A stretch of 64,000 nucleotides of DNA from Sinohyriopsis cumingii (Eukaryota > Mollusca > Bivalvia > Unionida > Unionidae): assembly GCA_028554795.2 (NCBI GenBank), contig CM068838.1, positions 127,817,428 to 127,881,427 on the forward strand. Direction: 5' to 3'. The notes beneath the pieces were generated by a model. The model saw nothing but the letters and a program-made list of their open reading frames with translations, ran no database searches and was not told the DNA's origin. Shown piece after piece: positions 1 to 13,201 of this stretch (its first letter is position 1; each line of letters opens with the position of its first letter). Both the position numbers and the translations under genes were made by a program.

Positions 1-114
1 CAATATATATATTGAACATACAAGAACGAATTAAGAAATACAACGGATATTGGTCCAACCGACTATCCGTAATTATAGGTTACTGCATTTATATGGGAAA
101 TATGAACGAGTTTT

Positions 115-325
115 GGGATGGAATACTGCACGACCGTGGATCACTGCCATCTCACCTCTGTCTGCGTGGGTTCGCGTCTTGGATTCGGCCAATGTGCGTA
201 TGTTAGAAAACTTGCCAGTAGCTTCTCGACGGTCGAAGTTCTTCCTCCACCATTAATACTGGCCGCCATGTATAGCCTATCGTGTGCTGAAAATGGCGTT
301 AAACCCTACCACAACAACAACATAT
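115..325 (+). repeat. V-domain-like SINE tail with AAC-rich end
   Basis: The stretch containing a CTTCCTCCACCA core, a CTGAAAATGGCGTTAAACCC segment and a short CAACAACAAC tail recurs at 29690-29800. Two unrelated loci sharing the same 3' segment and simple tail indicate a retroposon end. The core resembles the conserved 3' domain of molluscan/deuterostome V-type SINEs; this family name is from memory. The head is not clear. Confidence 0.5.
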
Positions 326-848
326 ATTCTATGCGATTAAATGTAGCAGACGTTTGATACCCAACATGACTATAGTCTAAAGGGAGTGGCCTGTGAAATG
401 AGAACTAGTTCTATCCGCATGGTGATAGAGAGTTTTTAATGGGAACCCGCAGATCTCACCTCTAAAAAATACTGAAGAGGTATTTTGCAAAAACGAAACA
501 GTCAGACACCTAATATAACAAGACATTGAAACCACACATAGTTTGAATAGTTTTGCTATGTTTTGTTTTGATCTCAATGCGAGATCATTTGGAAATGTTC
601 AGACAAATATACTATAACATTGCAATGGTTTGTTTGGCGTATGGATATTTTATGTTAAATATGAAACTAAAGTTAACGTTCTACTTTGCAGACTATACAA
701 CCAACTTAAACAAATATCCCTGTTAGTGAATAAAACACTAATACCATTTTAATAATTTGCTTAGTGTTATTATTTTTAAGTGTAGGTACAATAGTGCAAT
801 TTTACTATACAAAACTACAGTCAAATTATAAGAATCTGTGGGTCGTTT

Positions 849-904
849 ATATACATACATACATACATACATACATACATACATACATACATACATACAT
901 ACAT
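849..904. repeat. (CATA)n microsatellite
   Basis: Perfect tetranucleotide array of about 14 units followed by an A-rich run. Confidence 0.95.
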
Positions 905-3756
905 TAAAAAAATATTATTATTATTATGACTTTGTAGATGCTTTCAGTTGTGATTTTGTCTCGTTTCTCCGCGATATTGTTCCATGTGAACGAATGCAGT
1001 TCAGTATAGAGTTTTCACTGGCGACCAATTGCAGCCAAGGTTTCTTTTTCGATTTAACCATAGTCCAGTTGGAACGTCCTCCGCCTTTCGTATGCCAACT
1101 AAAAGAACAAGATGGGCATATTGGTCATTTTGAACTGCCGTCGTGTCCATGGTTGTTTTTTGACGCGCTAATACTTCATTAACGTCACAATGACTGGAGT
1201 ACGTTTGACCAATAACAGGGACGTAAACAACAGGTTATTGAAAGCGAACAGTTTCTTTAATTTGTTAAAAATAAAGTTGCATGAATAACATTTAAAATTT
1301 AAAATTAGGCATTTATTAGATTTTTGAAAGGTCGTCGAGCGTTATTTTCAACATCCGTTTTTTGATAAAAATCGGTTCTTGTATGCTAATCGGAAGTTCG
1401 ATAGTCATAAGCTTACCAATTTGGGAAGTATCACTACCAATACCTATGAGTCTTTTTCAGAGTCTCGAGGTATTTCAACTCGCATCGGAAAGAGACGATG
1501 ATGTTTCGAATGAACCATACTCCTAGTCTAGCTCCCTGGCATCGCACCTCATAACGAAGAGTAACGGGGTGGAAAGAGGTCAGGGAACCAGACTTTCATA
1601 CTCCTCACATTGTGTTCCCTCCCTGGAAAAAAACACTGCCGCAGCGATGTAAATTTAGTGGTAAAATACCTCTTGGGGATAATGGTATGCTTTGATCGCT
1701 GCACCACGCTAAACTGATCCAGCAGTTTATGAGATCTTTATCTCTGCAATGCCTTTAGTCAGTAATGTGAAACTTTTATTTAATATATACTAGGAAAATG
1801 TCAGGGATTCTTTAATTGCAGAGATGGCGCAATGGGGATTACACCAATAACGTCATAATGCCACAATGAGGCGCATCTGAACCGCCTTCGTCTTATTGCT
1901 TTACACCCTGTTTTTTATTTAATTTTTTTTAAAGATTTCAGTAGTTTTAATGGATATAAGATAAGATCCAGTCAACTAGTGTATGAACCTGTAAATTGCA
2001 TACAAAAAGTCTTAGATTAACCTGTGGTCAAAGCAACCTTTTACGGCAATATTATGGGCATATCATGCCAAGGGAATGGGGTCCATGGACTTCCCAATAA
2101 CACACTTCGGCCCAGCCTGTCCCGTGTGGATTATACCGTCGTTTGAAATTTTCAAAAATTTAAAACGTATTATTGTTATAATTATTTTCTATTGCATGTG
2201 AAGTAATCTCATTTTGTTTTTTTTGTTGTTATTTATTTAAATATAAACATGGTGATTTATTTTCTTTCCGTTGAAATGACCAATATTGCTGTGTTCTAAT
2301 CTTTTGTTCAACTGTTCTGTATCTATTTAAAGGTCAGAACATTACGTTTGGGTAAACAAGCTATGTACATGACGTTTGGTTAAACAAGCTATGACATTAC
2401 AAATGAGAATTTGTTTTATGCGCCCAGTCAGAGCAACGATTCTATAGATACGTTACGGATGTACTCGGTCGGCACCGCTGTCAAGTAGACTACGCAGCGT
2501 ATTATGGATTTTTATAGTTGCAAAGTTTGACGATCGACCAATCAGAAAGAGTATCAGCTGGCAGATGTGTAAGAATCTCATCTGCATACATCTAGTGTGT
2601 GTATGTTTTGCAGACCTAAAGTTGATCACAAGAATTTTTTCCATATTTTATTGTTTTTTGGTTTTTTTAATTAAAAAGATAGTATGACTAAAACATTATA
2701 TGTGGACCCTATTTTCAAAGTTTTTATTCTGTTTGCCACCCAAGCTGCAATGTCGGTATATATTGAAATATATGGATGCAACCCCCCAACACATCAAAAA
2801 TGGTCACTGACAATTATTGTTTAGACTCACTTAACAAATTTAAATGAATGACCTATGACCTGGGGCATCTTTTGATGTCTCGATTTAAAATGCAGATTTT
2901 TCTGGTTGATGGTGTCAAATTGCTATTGTTTTGCCGTTAACTGGTACAAGAAAAAATGTATTGGAAGGCCCAAACATATAGAAACGGGTAGAAATCGTGA
3001 GTTTGAGGCTGGAGAACTATTAAAAAGTTTGAAAGAAAGATCATAATGACTGTATACTTGACGTTATCAATCATATGCGACCTTTATGTCACAGTCACAC
3101 CTGTGTATGTTTGACATAAAGTTAATGATACCCAATTTTCGTGCAAATCCTTAAAATATCTGTTTCACATTTTGGTCTTCACTTGTAATATTTAGGCAGG
3201 TAAAATATTACCGTAAATTAGTCAGATTAATATAGTTCCTGTTCCACACTCTTTGCATATATGATATTTTGTTCTTTTTCCATTTCGTCTATCAGTTTTC
3301 CGCTGTTGTGTTTGTAACATTTTACAACTGATATTGCTCTGCCTAAAGATGCAAAAGGAGACATCGTCACTGTCTGTTTGAGATAAGCCTTATTGTCATC
3401 ACGTTCGCGAGGCAACAACGTCGTGGTTACACATCTACTCCGAATATGACTGCAATATATATTCCATTAGTTTAATTGCAATACCCTCCAAAATTGATGG
3501 TGTAACAATTCTTCGCCTATCAGCTAATTCTGGTTACTATTTTTGTAGCACCGCTTTGAAACTGAAGTCGTTATGGATGAATTAAAATTGTGCATAGTAA
3601 AAGCTGTCTTCACAAGTATTTGCGTGAATCGCTGCTATAGCTTCTTTTAATAAAAAATTTATTTAAGTACTAATATACTTCTTATTAATTCAACATCTAT
3701 ATAAATGTACTTCTTTTCTTATCCAGTCAACATCTATATCAATGTACTTCTTATAC

Positions 3757-3873
<117 letters not shown>

Positions 3874-5104
3874 TTCTTCTTCAATCAATATCTATGACAT
3901 TTTCATTACCTTTCTTCATGTTAATAAGCTTTTAGACCAGCTGATTACCTTTAATACTGGATTTATTTTCACCGGTTTCGAAATGCAGATCTAATGAATT
4001 TCATATTTTGAATGGTACCTCATTTCATTTATTCATTGATGCCATTTATTATAATGAAAGGGCATTTCGCACACTGTAGTGTCATAATCACATTTTCAAG
4101 TGTACCTTTTTGTTGTTAAACTGTTATTTTATTGTGATCGGTTCAAGTTCAAATGACGTGCCTATATGAACTCGTTCATTTTCTAATACACGTTTGCTAC
4201 CCAGTTGGTTACACTATGTAAAATTTTTAACTTTTAAAATCTCAAAGTTGTCATGCTCTTAAATACTACTTCTATGTTCTGTGCTTAGTGTGTTGTTTCG
4301 GTGAAATGCTAATTTCTGCTGTCTATCAACAGTTAAATGATTCATCGTGTCCTTTCCATTTCACAAATACGTGTACATATATTGCGAATCTCATTATAAT
4401 GGTTTTTCCAAATATTTTCAAATTTGCCTATGTCATCTTGTTTATCGTATAGACATATCTCTTGTTTGTAAAACATACACCCAGTGTCATCTTTCGTTAA
4501 ATCTCCAGTTTGCAAATAACGCGATCATCTGATATTACTTGCCTCGTTTTTGTCATTATTTCAGTAAATTAGGGAAGGTATCCTTTTGCAAACATTGTTT
4601 TATGGTTTGAGATTTTGACTATTTGATGAATTTTAAATTAAGCAATTTCAGGTGTATCAGTTATTAAATAATCAAATAGATGGGAACACACTTCTGATTA
4701 GTTGGATGTCGCTGTTTTGTTGAATCGTTGTAGACTGATTTTGCAAAATTTACGACGCGAACGTCGAGTTAATGTTATTGGTTTGTATCGTTACTCATAT
4801 TAATACAGAATTCCCTTCTTCTTACCACCGTGTTTTAAGAAGATTTTAATTTGGATTGATGATGATTTTCTTTATTTTCTCGTCATTAAATATAATCAGC
4901 GAATCTTTGTCTGTCTAAAACATCGTAGGATATCATTTTTATGCTTTAAATCGACAATGTAACAATTTTGTTCTAGTGTATGCTCTTTTTTTAACATATC
5001 TGACTTTAACCACGCTATATGCCACTTTACGTATAAATAAATATACGTTATCTGCTACAGAGATTGTTGTTATTATGTTAAACTTATGTAATATGTATAT
5101 CATT

Positions 5105-5275
5105 ATCTTTACTTTCAAATTTATCAAGATGTAACATTGTACTATTATTTATATTCAAATTTATCACAATATAACATAGTACCGTAATTTATATTCATAT
5201 TTATCACGATATAACATAGTACCGTAATTTATATTAAAATTTATAACGATATAACATAGTACCATTTTTATATTG
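5105..5275. repeat. 40-bp AT-rich minisatellite
   Basis: About four imperfect copies of a unit containing TTTATCACGATATAACATAG. Neighbouring units differ at a few bases. Confidence 0.8.
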
Positions 5276-7172
5276 ATAAATAAGTTTCATTTTATTTTGC
5301 ACTATGCTGAATATCCATTAAAGACATTAGAATATAGTTCAGGAACTAGAGTGTCTTGAATGGTTAATACATTTAATATTGTGCTCATTGTGTTTTTGAA
5401 ATTTGCAAGTCTTTTGATTGTGTTATAGAAATTGCGTCAGTGTGTTTGTTGTTTTTTAGTTGCTTCGGTCGTTACGATCGTTACCTTGATACATCCTTAT
5501 TGCGCAGTCTACGCAAAAATTGTTGTTTAGCGACTTCCCTGTACATACACAAGAGGGTATTACACATTTAATAGAATGAGTCGTACTAGTGGACAAACTG
5601 ATAATTGTGAAAAACAGTACATGGCGTTCTCGTACTATTATTGTACCCCGTGATGGTCATGCAAATTATATAGACTACTGCAAGGTATGCTCATTGTATT
5701 TTAGTACACCCTAGACGCGATGGTAATAACAATTTTAGTACAGTAGTGCTCACGATCTCGCGTAGATATTACTGAAATACATATTGTAGTCAGATGGGTA
5801 TTTTAGGTCGCTTAATTCAGGATCTAATTATAGTGAAGGGCTGGAAAGTCCCTTTCTAAAACAGAGCGTGATATACGTGAAGAATAAACTGAAGAGGTTA
5901 TTTAGCCTGAAGCGCGGTGCAGGTAAGTACGAGTCCTAGCAGTTCTAGGTTATTACTTAATTAATAGATTAATTAATTTTTTAATTATCGAAATAGTCTG
6001 GTGCACCTTTAGGATTTAAAAAAAGAAAAGTTTATAAATGATCTCAATTAATGCAGAGAAATATATAACAACCAGAATTATGTGTCTGTAAAACAAGTAT
6101 CTCCGCGCTGTCCAGCTTTGACCTGAACAGCTTAGTTAAGAACTGTTCCAAGGGTAAATATGTTTTTCATGTCTAGTAAGTAATAAGTATATACACTGTT
6201 ATATTGCAATAATTTCCAAATTATGTCCAAGGTATTATGTTTCCTCGGCTTGGGGAAATGATGACCCCCCCCCCCCAGCCAAGGTGAGTAACTCGAATGC
6301 GTATCTAATTATTGCTTACGGAGTGAAAACCCCCTTATCTAAAAATAGCAAAGTTTTATTAAATAGATACATGTACATGAACTTTCATCGGTCTTACTTC
6401 TGGTAAGCACAAATCACAAACTTGAATTTCCTATTGTTTCTAAAATATACGATTACAGTTTAACCTGTATGTACCATTCTGATTGAAAAACACTGCTATA
6501 CTTCAATACCATTATGTATCTATAAAATAGTATGCGATATACTTCCAAAACGAGACAGAGTATATCTTCCAAAGTACGGAATACATTATATTATTTTTAA
6601 AATGTAATCAAGGCAGATTAAAGGTGTTGTTTTAATTCATTTTCTTCCTTTTATATACACGTTCAGAAATGAAGAAAACTGTTTTTTAAGTTTTTTTTGA
6701 CACATGGGTGACCTTTCTATGTGTCTTTCTAGGAAGAGTGAACACACACACACAGACAAAGACACACGCTCGTACGCTCAACCTCCCATCCGCTAAATGC
6801 ATACATTCATACAAATATTAATAACCAGATGTTCTGATCCAAGAGAAAACTATTCAAAGAGGACAAAATTCACACAGATTATCAAATCTGAATCTGGTTG
6901 TTTATATAAGATCCAAATAACCTCGTGTACGTACTCTTGCTAGGTCAACGAGTACTGACTTCATCTTTCTCAGTTTTATTGAGACGTTTGTATTTTACTG
7001 AATGCGTCTGCAGAGATATAACCAAGGACATTGATATATATTACCAAGGTTAAAACCTTTTGTTGTAAAATTTTGTTGCAAGGTTTAAATACATATGTTT
7101 TGATTGACAGATTATTATCCAGTGATGAACTGCTAGTCGACATTGAAAATGACATCATTACAGCATGTACCA

Positions 7173-8519
7173 ATGGCTTTGATTTTTACCCTGATTTTTA
7201 TTTTGCCAGGAGTTTCTACAGGTAAGCCGACTAAATTTTATATATTATATATATTATATTTATATTAATATGTAGATTAATCTAAACCTTATTCAATATA
7301 CGCATTTCTTATCTCTTCAGTCTATTAACACAGGTCAAACAGAACTCACACTCCAACATTCATATTCGTGCTGACACCGCGGACAGAAATAATAAATGGT
7401 AGAAAACATCCAAAAAAATGTCAACTTGTAGAAGCATTAATTTCCTCAAGATTTTCACTCCATGAAATAAATGATTCAATTTTATGAGCTAAATGAAACA
7501 ACTAATACATAGATTACACAAAAATTGTCTTTCCAATACTAAAGACGGAGTAAACGTAATTCATAACTGAGACAAGAATAAGTAGATTTTGTATTTGTTT
7601 GACAACTGATATTTTCCAAATTCGTCCTTTCATATATTTCATCGCGGAAGCGTTACAGCGTTGTATATAGCTGTAAATGTTTTAATTATCTGACAGGACA
7701 TATACTGTAATAGTTCCTAGAAATGTGTTAAATAATCTCATTTCTATTTTTCAGTCGCCTGTAAAAAAGATGAGTATTTTGACCCAAACACGGGCAACTG
7801 CGATCCATGTGCTCCTCTTTGTGCGGTCACAAATTGTTTTCGCTTCTGTCCGAGTAAGTTTTAAAACAACCATTATTTTAACGTATTTATCTCCATCATT
7901 TTTTCCAAATGATTGGTTTAGCTCTTCTGAAATTGTTCAGACATCGTGCCAACGATTGCTAATAATTTACAAATAGACCGACTGTGCTGCAATTGCGACA
8001 CAGTATCTAGTTAACGTACACATTTTGTACACTTAAAATATAACCCACTTAAAAATGTTGAATGCATCCGGACTCCCATTGGCAGACATGTTCTTTTGAT
8101 GACTGAAAAAAATTATTAGGACAGCTTCAGTTTTTGAAATAAACATGTCTTTTACAATCATATATTAACGTCTTGAAACACTTCTCCTCAAAGAAAAGAA
8201 TTTAATGTAATATTTGCGGCATTTTATCTTTCCAGATTATCAAATACCACCGGTGTCAAGTCTACAACCACCAGTTGGGTCAATTAAAAGTTCATCGTAT
8301 ATGAAAGACTATCTTTCGATTGTACTCCCCGTTATAACGTGTGCTGTTATAATTTCCGCTTTATCTGGATTTATATGTTACCAACATCATCAGAAAAGAC
8401 GTTGGTGTAAAGCGAATCGCCAGATTCCGGTGACGACTGACGCAGTCCAACCAACTGAGCTAGACACTGAAAGAGTTCCAATGAACACAAATACAGATGA
8501 AGCTTTTGAAATTTTGTAG
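7173..8519 (+). CDS. BCMA/TACI-like short TNF receptor, gene A (3 exons, 143 aa)
   Basis: Predicted single-pass type I receptor of the plasma membrane. Exons are 7173-7221, 7755-7853 and 8236-8519, all with GT/AG borders and phase-1 junctions. Exon 1 is a signal peptide (M1-T16, strongly hydrophobic). Exon 2 (residues 17-49) is one six-cysteine module, C-x12-C-x2-C-x3-C-x4-C-x3-C, with DEYFD then TGNCDPC. That spacing matches the TNFR module of BCMA except for a shorter C4-C5 loop. Exon 3 gives a stalk (50-77), a membrane span (about 78-98), a basic KRR stop-transfer and a 45-residue tail with AVQPT (119-123), a weak TRAF-binding-like motif. The start codon is the only ATG giving a signal peptide in frame with the donor. 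Closest in the window to gene D (shared tail pieces VTTD and PMNTN). Family membership is by motif; ligand and signalling are inferred. Confidence 0.82.
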
Positions 8520-8558
8520 AAGCAATTACCTACCTGTTTTTTTTTTTACCTTATTAAA

Positions 8559-8564
8559 AATAAA
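8559..8564 (+). terminator. Probable poly(A) signal of gene A
   Basis: AATAAA 40 bases after the stop codon of gene A, preceded by a T-run. It is the nearest such hexamer, giving a very short 3' untranslated region. Confidence 0.5.
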
Positions 8565-8569
8565 TCGGT

Positions 8570-11334
8570 TTATTTGTGTTAATATATGACACATGTCTTT
8601 GTCATCTTCGCGCATAGATTACATAATAGAGGACTAACATAAAATTGAGGCTGAACTTAATTACAAGCTTTTGTCATCATGATCTGGAAAAAATCAAACA
8701 GATTACAAGTGTCATTACTTATTTAGTTTTAGTAGGATAGAACGATCCTTTTTCTGACAGATACATACATATATGCATGCATACCTACCTACCGACCTAC
8801 CTACATACGTACATACGTACGCACGCACGCACACAAGGACACACGCATACATATACATAGATATATATATATAGATACATATATACATACATACTTTAAA
8901 CATGTCACAGTTTTGGGAATATGGGTGTGCTTATGAATGTTTCTTTGTGCATGTCATATTTCAGTAGAACAAGAAACACACATTGGTAACTAATATTATT
9001 ATTCTAGCATCAAAAGGTAGTTCAAATCCGTAGTATACAAATATGATTTAACATGTTTTGCAATACTATTCATACGAATCTTAAATACGCTGGCAAACAC
9101 CTGGTACGTTTGGACATTGTGTCGCTCCCATAAACAAGATGGCGTTCTATACGCGAAAGCAGTCACATCCATCACGTTATCGACACAGTGTGCACTGCAT
9201 TTTTCTGTGCTAAGGAGAGATTCCACGCAGAAGAGCACTATCCATGTTCTATTAAAATGGAATACAACAGATTATATTTAATGTAAGCCCTTTAAAATCT
9301 CTGACTCAAAATTATGTTAATGTATGTGAACATGTAATTCTCTCTGCAATTTTGGTGTCAAAATTGTTCAGTGAAGGTTTCCATAAATTATAGTGAAGCA
9401 GCAGTCAAAACGTCTTTATTTGCTAAATTAAAAACGACATCACTGTAGTTTAAAAAGGGACGTAATTTCTTCTGAAAATGGTACATGCGTAAAGGAAGGG
9501 CAAAGCTTGGAGCATTTTCTTATCAAAAATTGAAATCCTCTCAAAGTAAAACCCTTTAAACCTCCATTCAAAGCATAATCAAATAACGGAGCTAGTGCAG
9601 ATTTAATGTGGGGAAAAAAGGTTGCTTTTCTGGCAGACATGTTGGAAAGTCGTACCTGATGAGACATGGCTAGATCGAATAGATCCATATTACAAGTTGA
9701 CGTTTCCAAGCGGGTTACCACTGACAGTTGGTTTAACTAAATTACTACATTTTTTCTAATTTAGCAGACTATTGTGCCGCTTAAATGGCAGATTTCGATT
9801 GCATGATTTGTTTCTTATCCTGAATTTTAAACCGCTGAATGAGAACTAAGCTAATATGACCTATTAATTTCTTTTTTACATCGTCAAGATCGTCACAGAC
9901 ATCAGTCGCAAATAAAATATATGTACCATTTAACTCATCAACCAAAGATTCTCCTTACTTTACATCCATTCATTACACATCTAGCTGTGCTATCATTACA
10001 CATCTGGTTCTAATGTGTGTGAGTGTTGATCAGACAGGGTGAGTGTTGGTCAATAATGCTTATGTCAAATTCCGTTTGACTACAGATGGACACATTATGC
10101 TATACTTATGAACATTTTTAACATTGCGTTTCCTCTTCGGTCCAAAGTGCCACACTAATGTTAACCCTAAGGGATAAAGTTACATTCTTATGTAATGTTA
10201 ATTTCCACAATGCCAGAGTGCCATATTTTTAGGGCACAACGAATTACAAGTTTGGTACTGTACGGATACTAAAGGGACACACACATCAGGTAATACAAAG
10301 GGAATCTGTTTAAGATAAACTGCGTTTTTAGTCTGACAAAAGGATCTTCGACAAAATTTGTAAATATAAAAGAGTTTATATTAGTAATGGAAAAAAACAT
10401 ATAATGGATACGAGTTTCGACATAACAATATGTTCTTAAACCAACCCAGATAGCTAAACAAGCTCACCATGAGGATTCGAATGAAAACCACTGAATATGT
10501 GCTCCTCTTCTAATTTATAAATTTAAAATCTTACATTTGAAATCAAAGAGTGAATCCTCATGATGATGATGGCATTGATCATGACATTAAATTTATATTC
10601 CTAAAATGGACATTACTTGGGGTGAGACTGCTAAATATTTTGTAATATAATACCTACATGCTATTCTCCCAACTGAACTCAAACCATTATTACAAGGACA
10701 ATAGGATTCCTAGGAGTTACAGTACCATTATAGCACATTAAGACGCTAAACCTTGTCAGGTGTTACAATGCATTATTTTCCATGACAGTCGATCAAAGCC
10801 TACTGGGGCCATGATTCTATTTCCGGGTCAATGAAAACATAGTTCTTGACCATATTTCGTACTCACTTTACATTTACATCCACCACACTGATTCATAACC
10901 ACAATAAAACGCATCTCAAAATAAAGAATGACTCTTTCCCTATCATTCCATGGTAAAAATCAGTCCCTGTGATGAATAGTTGACAGTGAAAGGCACAGAC
11001 AAAAACATCTAAATTTAGATAGAACTACTTGACTCCACTCCGAACCGGAACCTTTTTATTGTGCTCTGACCCTACTTGTGCTCAGAACCTGTCTGAAAGA
11101 TAATTACTAATTTAGTGACATACAATTAAGAAATAATACTTAAAGAAAAAATGACACTCATTGAGACTGCGTCAAACACACTTTCGGTAACTTAAAGATA
11201 CATAATTTACGTCGATAAATGGAGGGCATAATTATTGTTCTAAACAAAGTTTGAAATAGGGGACTGACTTTTACTTTGCATGTAACGTGATATAATACAC
11301 CTAACTGTGTTCGAGCAAATTTACTGTATGTATG

Positions 11335-11381
<47 letters not shown>

Positions 11382-13190
11382 ATTTACTATCCAGGCTTAT
11401 TGATTCATTAGCAGTATATATGCGAACGAAGTAAGCGCAGTTAATCAATAAAACATATGTATGCAGAGGTCATACCATATTCTTGAAGGGGAACATAAGC
11501 CAGGCAGTGTTAAAATTATTCTTATCTATATTTAGCAAGTTGCGTTATTTTCTGTCTGCTATCTTTAGGACACATCAGTGCAATGAATAAGGGGTTTTCC
11601 CACCCTTTGCTATAAACAGTACAGTATTTCCACCCTAAAATTACTTATCCTTTCCTCTCCCCATCCATATGCCAGACTCGGGTCGGAGTAGGCACTATAT
11701 CAGAACATACGTGATTTTGTTTCATCGTTTCGTCGCCAATACGACAGCTAATTTAATTAACAACAGTCGTTTGCTGAACCAGTAATACTGCCTGCCAGCC
11801 ACTTGTCAACGATTTTAGAGGTAAGAGTTATTTATATTAAAAAAAATGAATTCGTAGTTAAAACTTTCAGTCACATACCACAAGAAAAGAATGTTCTGTA
11901 ATAGCTTGTAACATTTCAGACATGCATATCCGAAATAGATTAACAATGTTCTATAGAAAAGTACGAATATATTTACCATTGACAAAATCCAGATTTTCCT
12001 GCATAGGAATGACGCCTATTTTATCACCAGCAATATTACCCGCATCTAATTAACACGACTAATTGGACTAATATAGATAAAAGAAAAGTGTGAGCGATAT
12101 AAAGGACATATCTAACAATTATAGCTACTCTGCGTACTCTCTTAAAAGTTAAGTGCAACTTCAAACAAATTATACATCGCCCGGTCTGCCGTCGCATGAT
12201 GCGTATTTTATTGAGGATATTGATATTCGTTTTTGCTTGTATTGGATATTTTTGTACCGCTTGTATCCAACATGGAGATATTTCAAAACTAACAGTAGTC
12301 ACTATTTCATCTGACCCAGTACGTGCGTAAAATATAAAAACAAGTTTCCTCAAGTATTCCACTTCATAACATGTTTTGTCAATTTATCGCAGCTGTTATG
12401 AACAGTCTGATTGTTACAGTTTGCTAGGTAAAATATCCTGCATAACTTATTTTCCATCTCATGCTTTTCAATGCCGCTAAAACTAAATGTCACTCTAACA
12501 AACCGGCAACTGTTTTAACGCTGGCGTGAACAGAATAATCTTAAACAACTCGTTTTGTGATATGGATTACCGTAAACATATAATTGTTCCAACTCGTTTT
12601 CAGACGCATATTCTTTGCCACAAGTTAAATTATTTATATTCTGTATGGCATTTTTGCTCGGAACATAAATACGTTTTTGATTGAAGCTAAACCTCCACAA
12701 AGATTCATTTTATCTTAGTTCTTCTCAGCTATTTATAGAAGTGCGGGGGTCTACCGTGGACGTCTAAATTTATTACAAATGTTGCAGTGCTGCCAAGACC
12801 CTTTTGTTTAACAACTATCATGACATCCTAAAGCTGCCAAAGATCACGTGCTGCATACCTATACAATATATATACTCTTAGCAGAGGATAACCCCCAAAA
12901 TAGGTACATTTGCAGATAATGTATAAATTGGATAGTAATGAATTGATTGCTTTAATGGAGCGGTTCTTATCCATTTTGGTCGGCGATTCAAATTATTTGT
13001 GTGGTGTTAGCCTTATGAACCATTAGCTTAGACCCATCAAAGAGAGACAGACAGACAGAGACAGAGACACAGAGACAGAGAGATGCGTGGTCTAGCACTG
13101 ATGTCCCACGCATTGTAAATATCACGGCTTCACCTTGTACACGCATCTCTTGCTATTTTCTTTTTCATTGTTTAATTATTTTATTTTTAG
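8570..13190. other. Intergenic between receptor genes A and B
   Basis: No supported gene. It contains a compound CATA/CTAC/CGTA microsatellite at 8758-8895 and a (TA)n tract at 11340-11378. A short AGAC-rich simple repeat lies at 13040-13082. No diverged cysteine-module exon was found by eye on either strand. Confidence 0.6.
8758..8895. repeat. Compound CATA/CTAC/CGTA microsatellite
   Basis: Adjacent short arrays of CATA, CTAC, CGTA/CGCA and GATA units, consistent with slippage followed by point mutation. Confidence 0.9.
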
Positions 13191-13201
13191 ACAACCTCAG
13201 A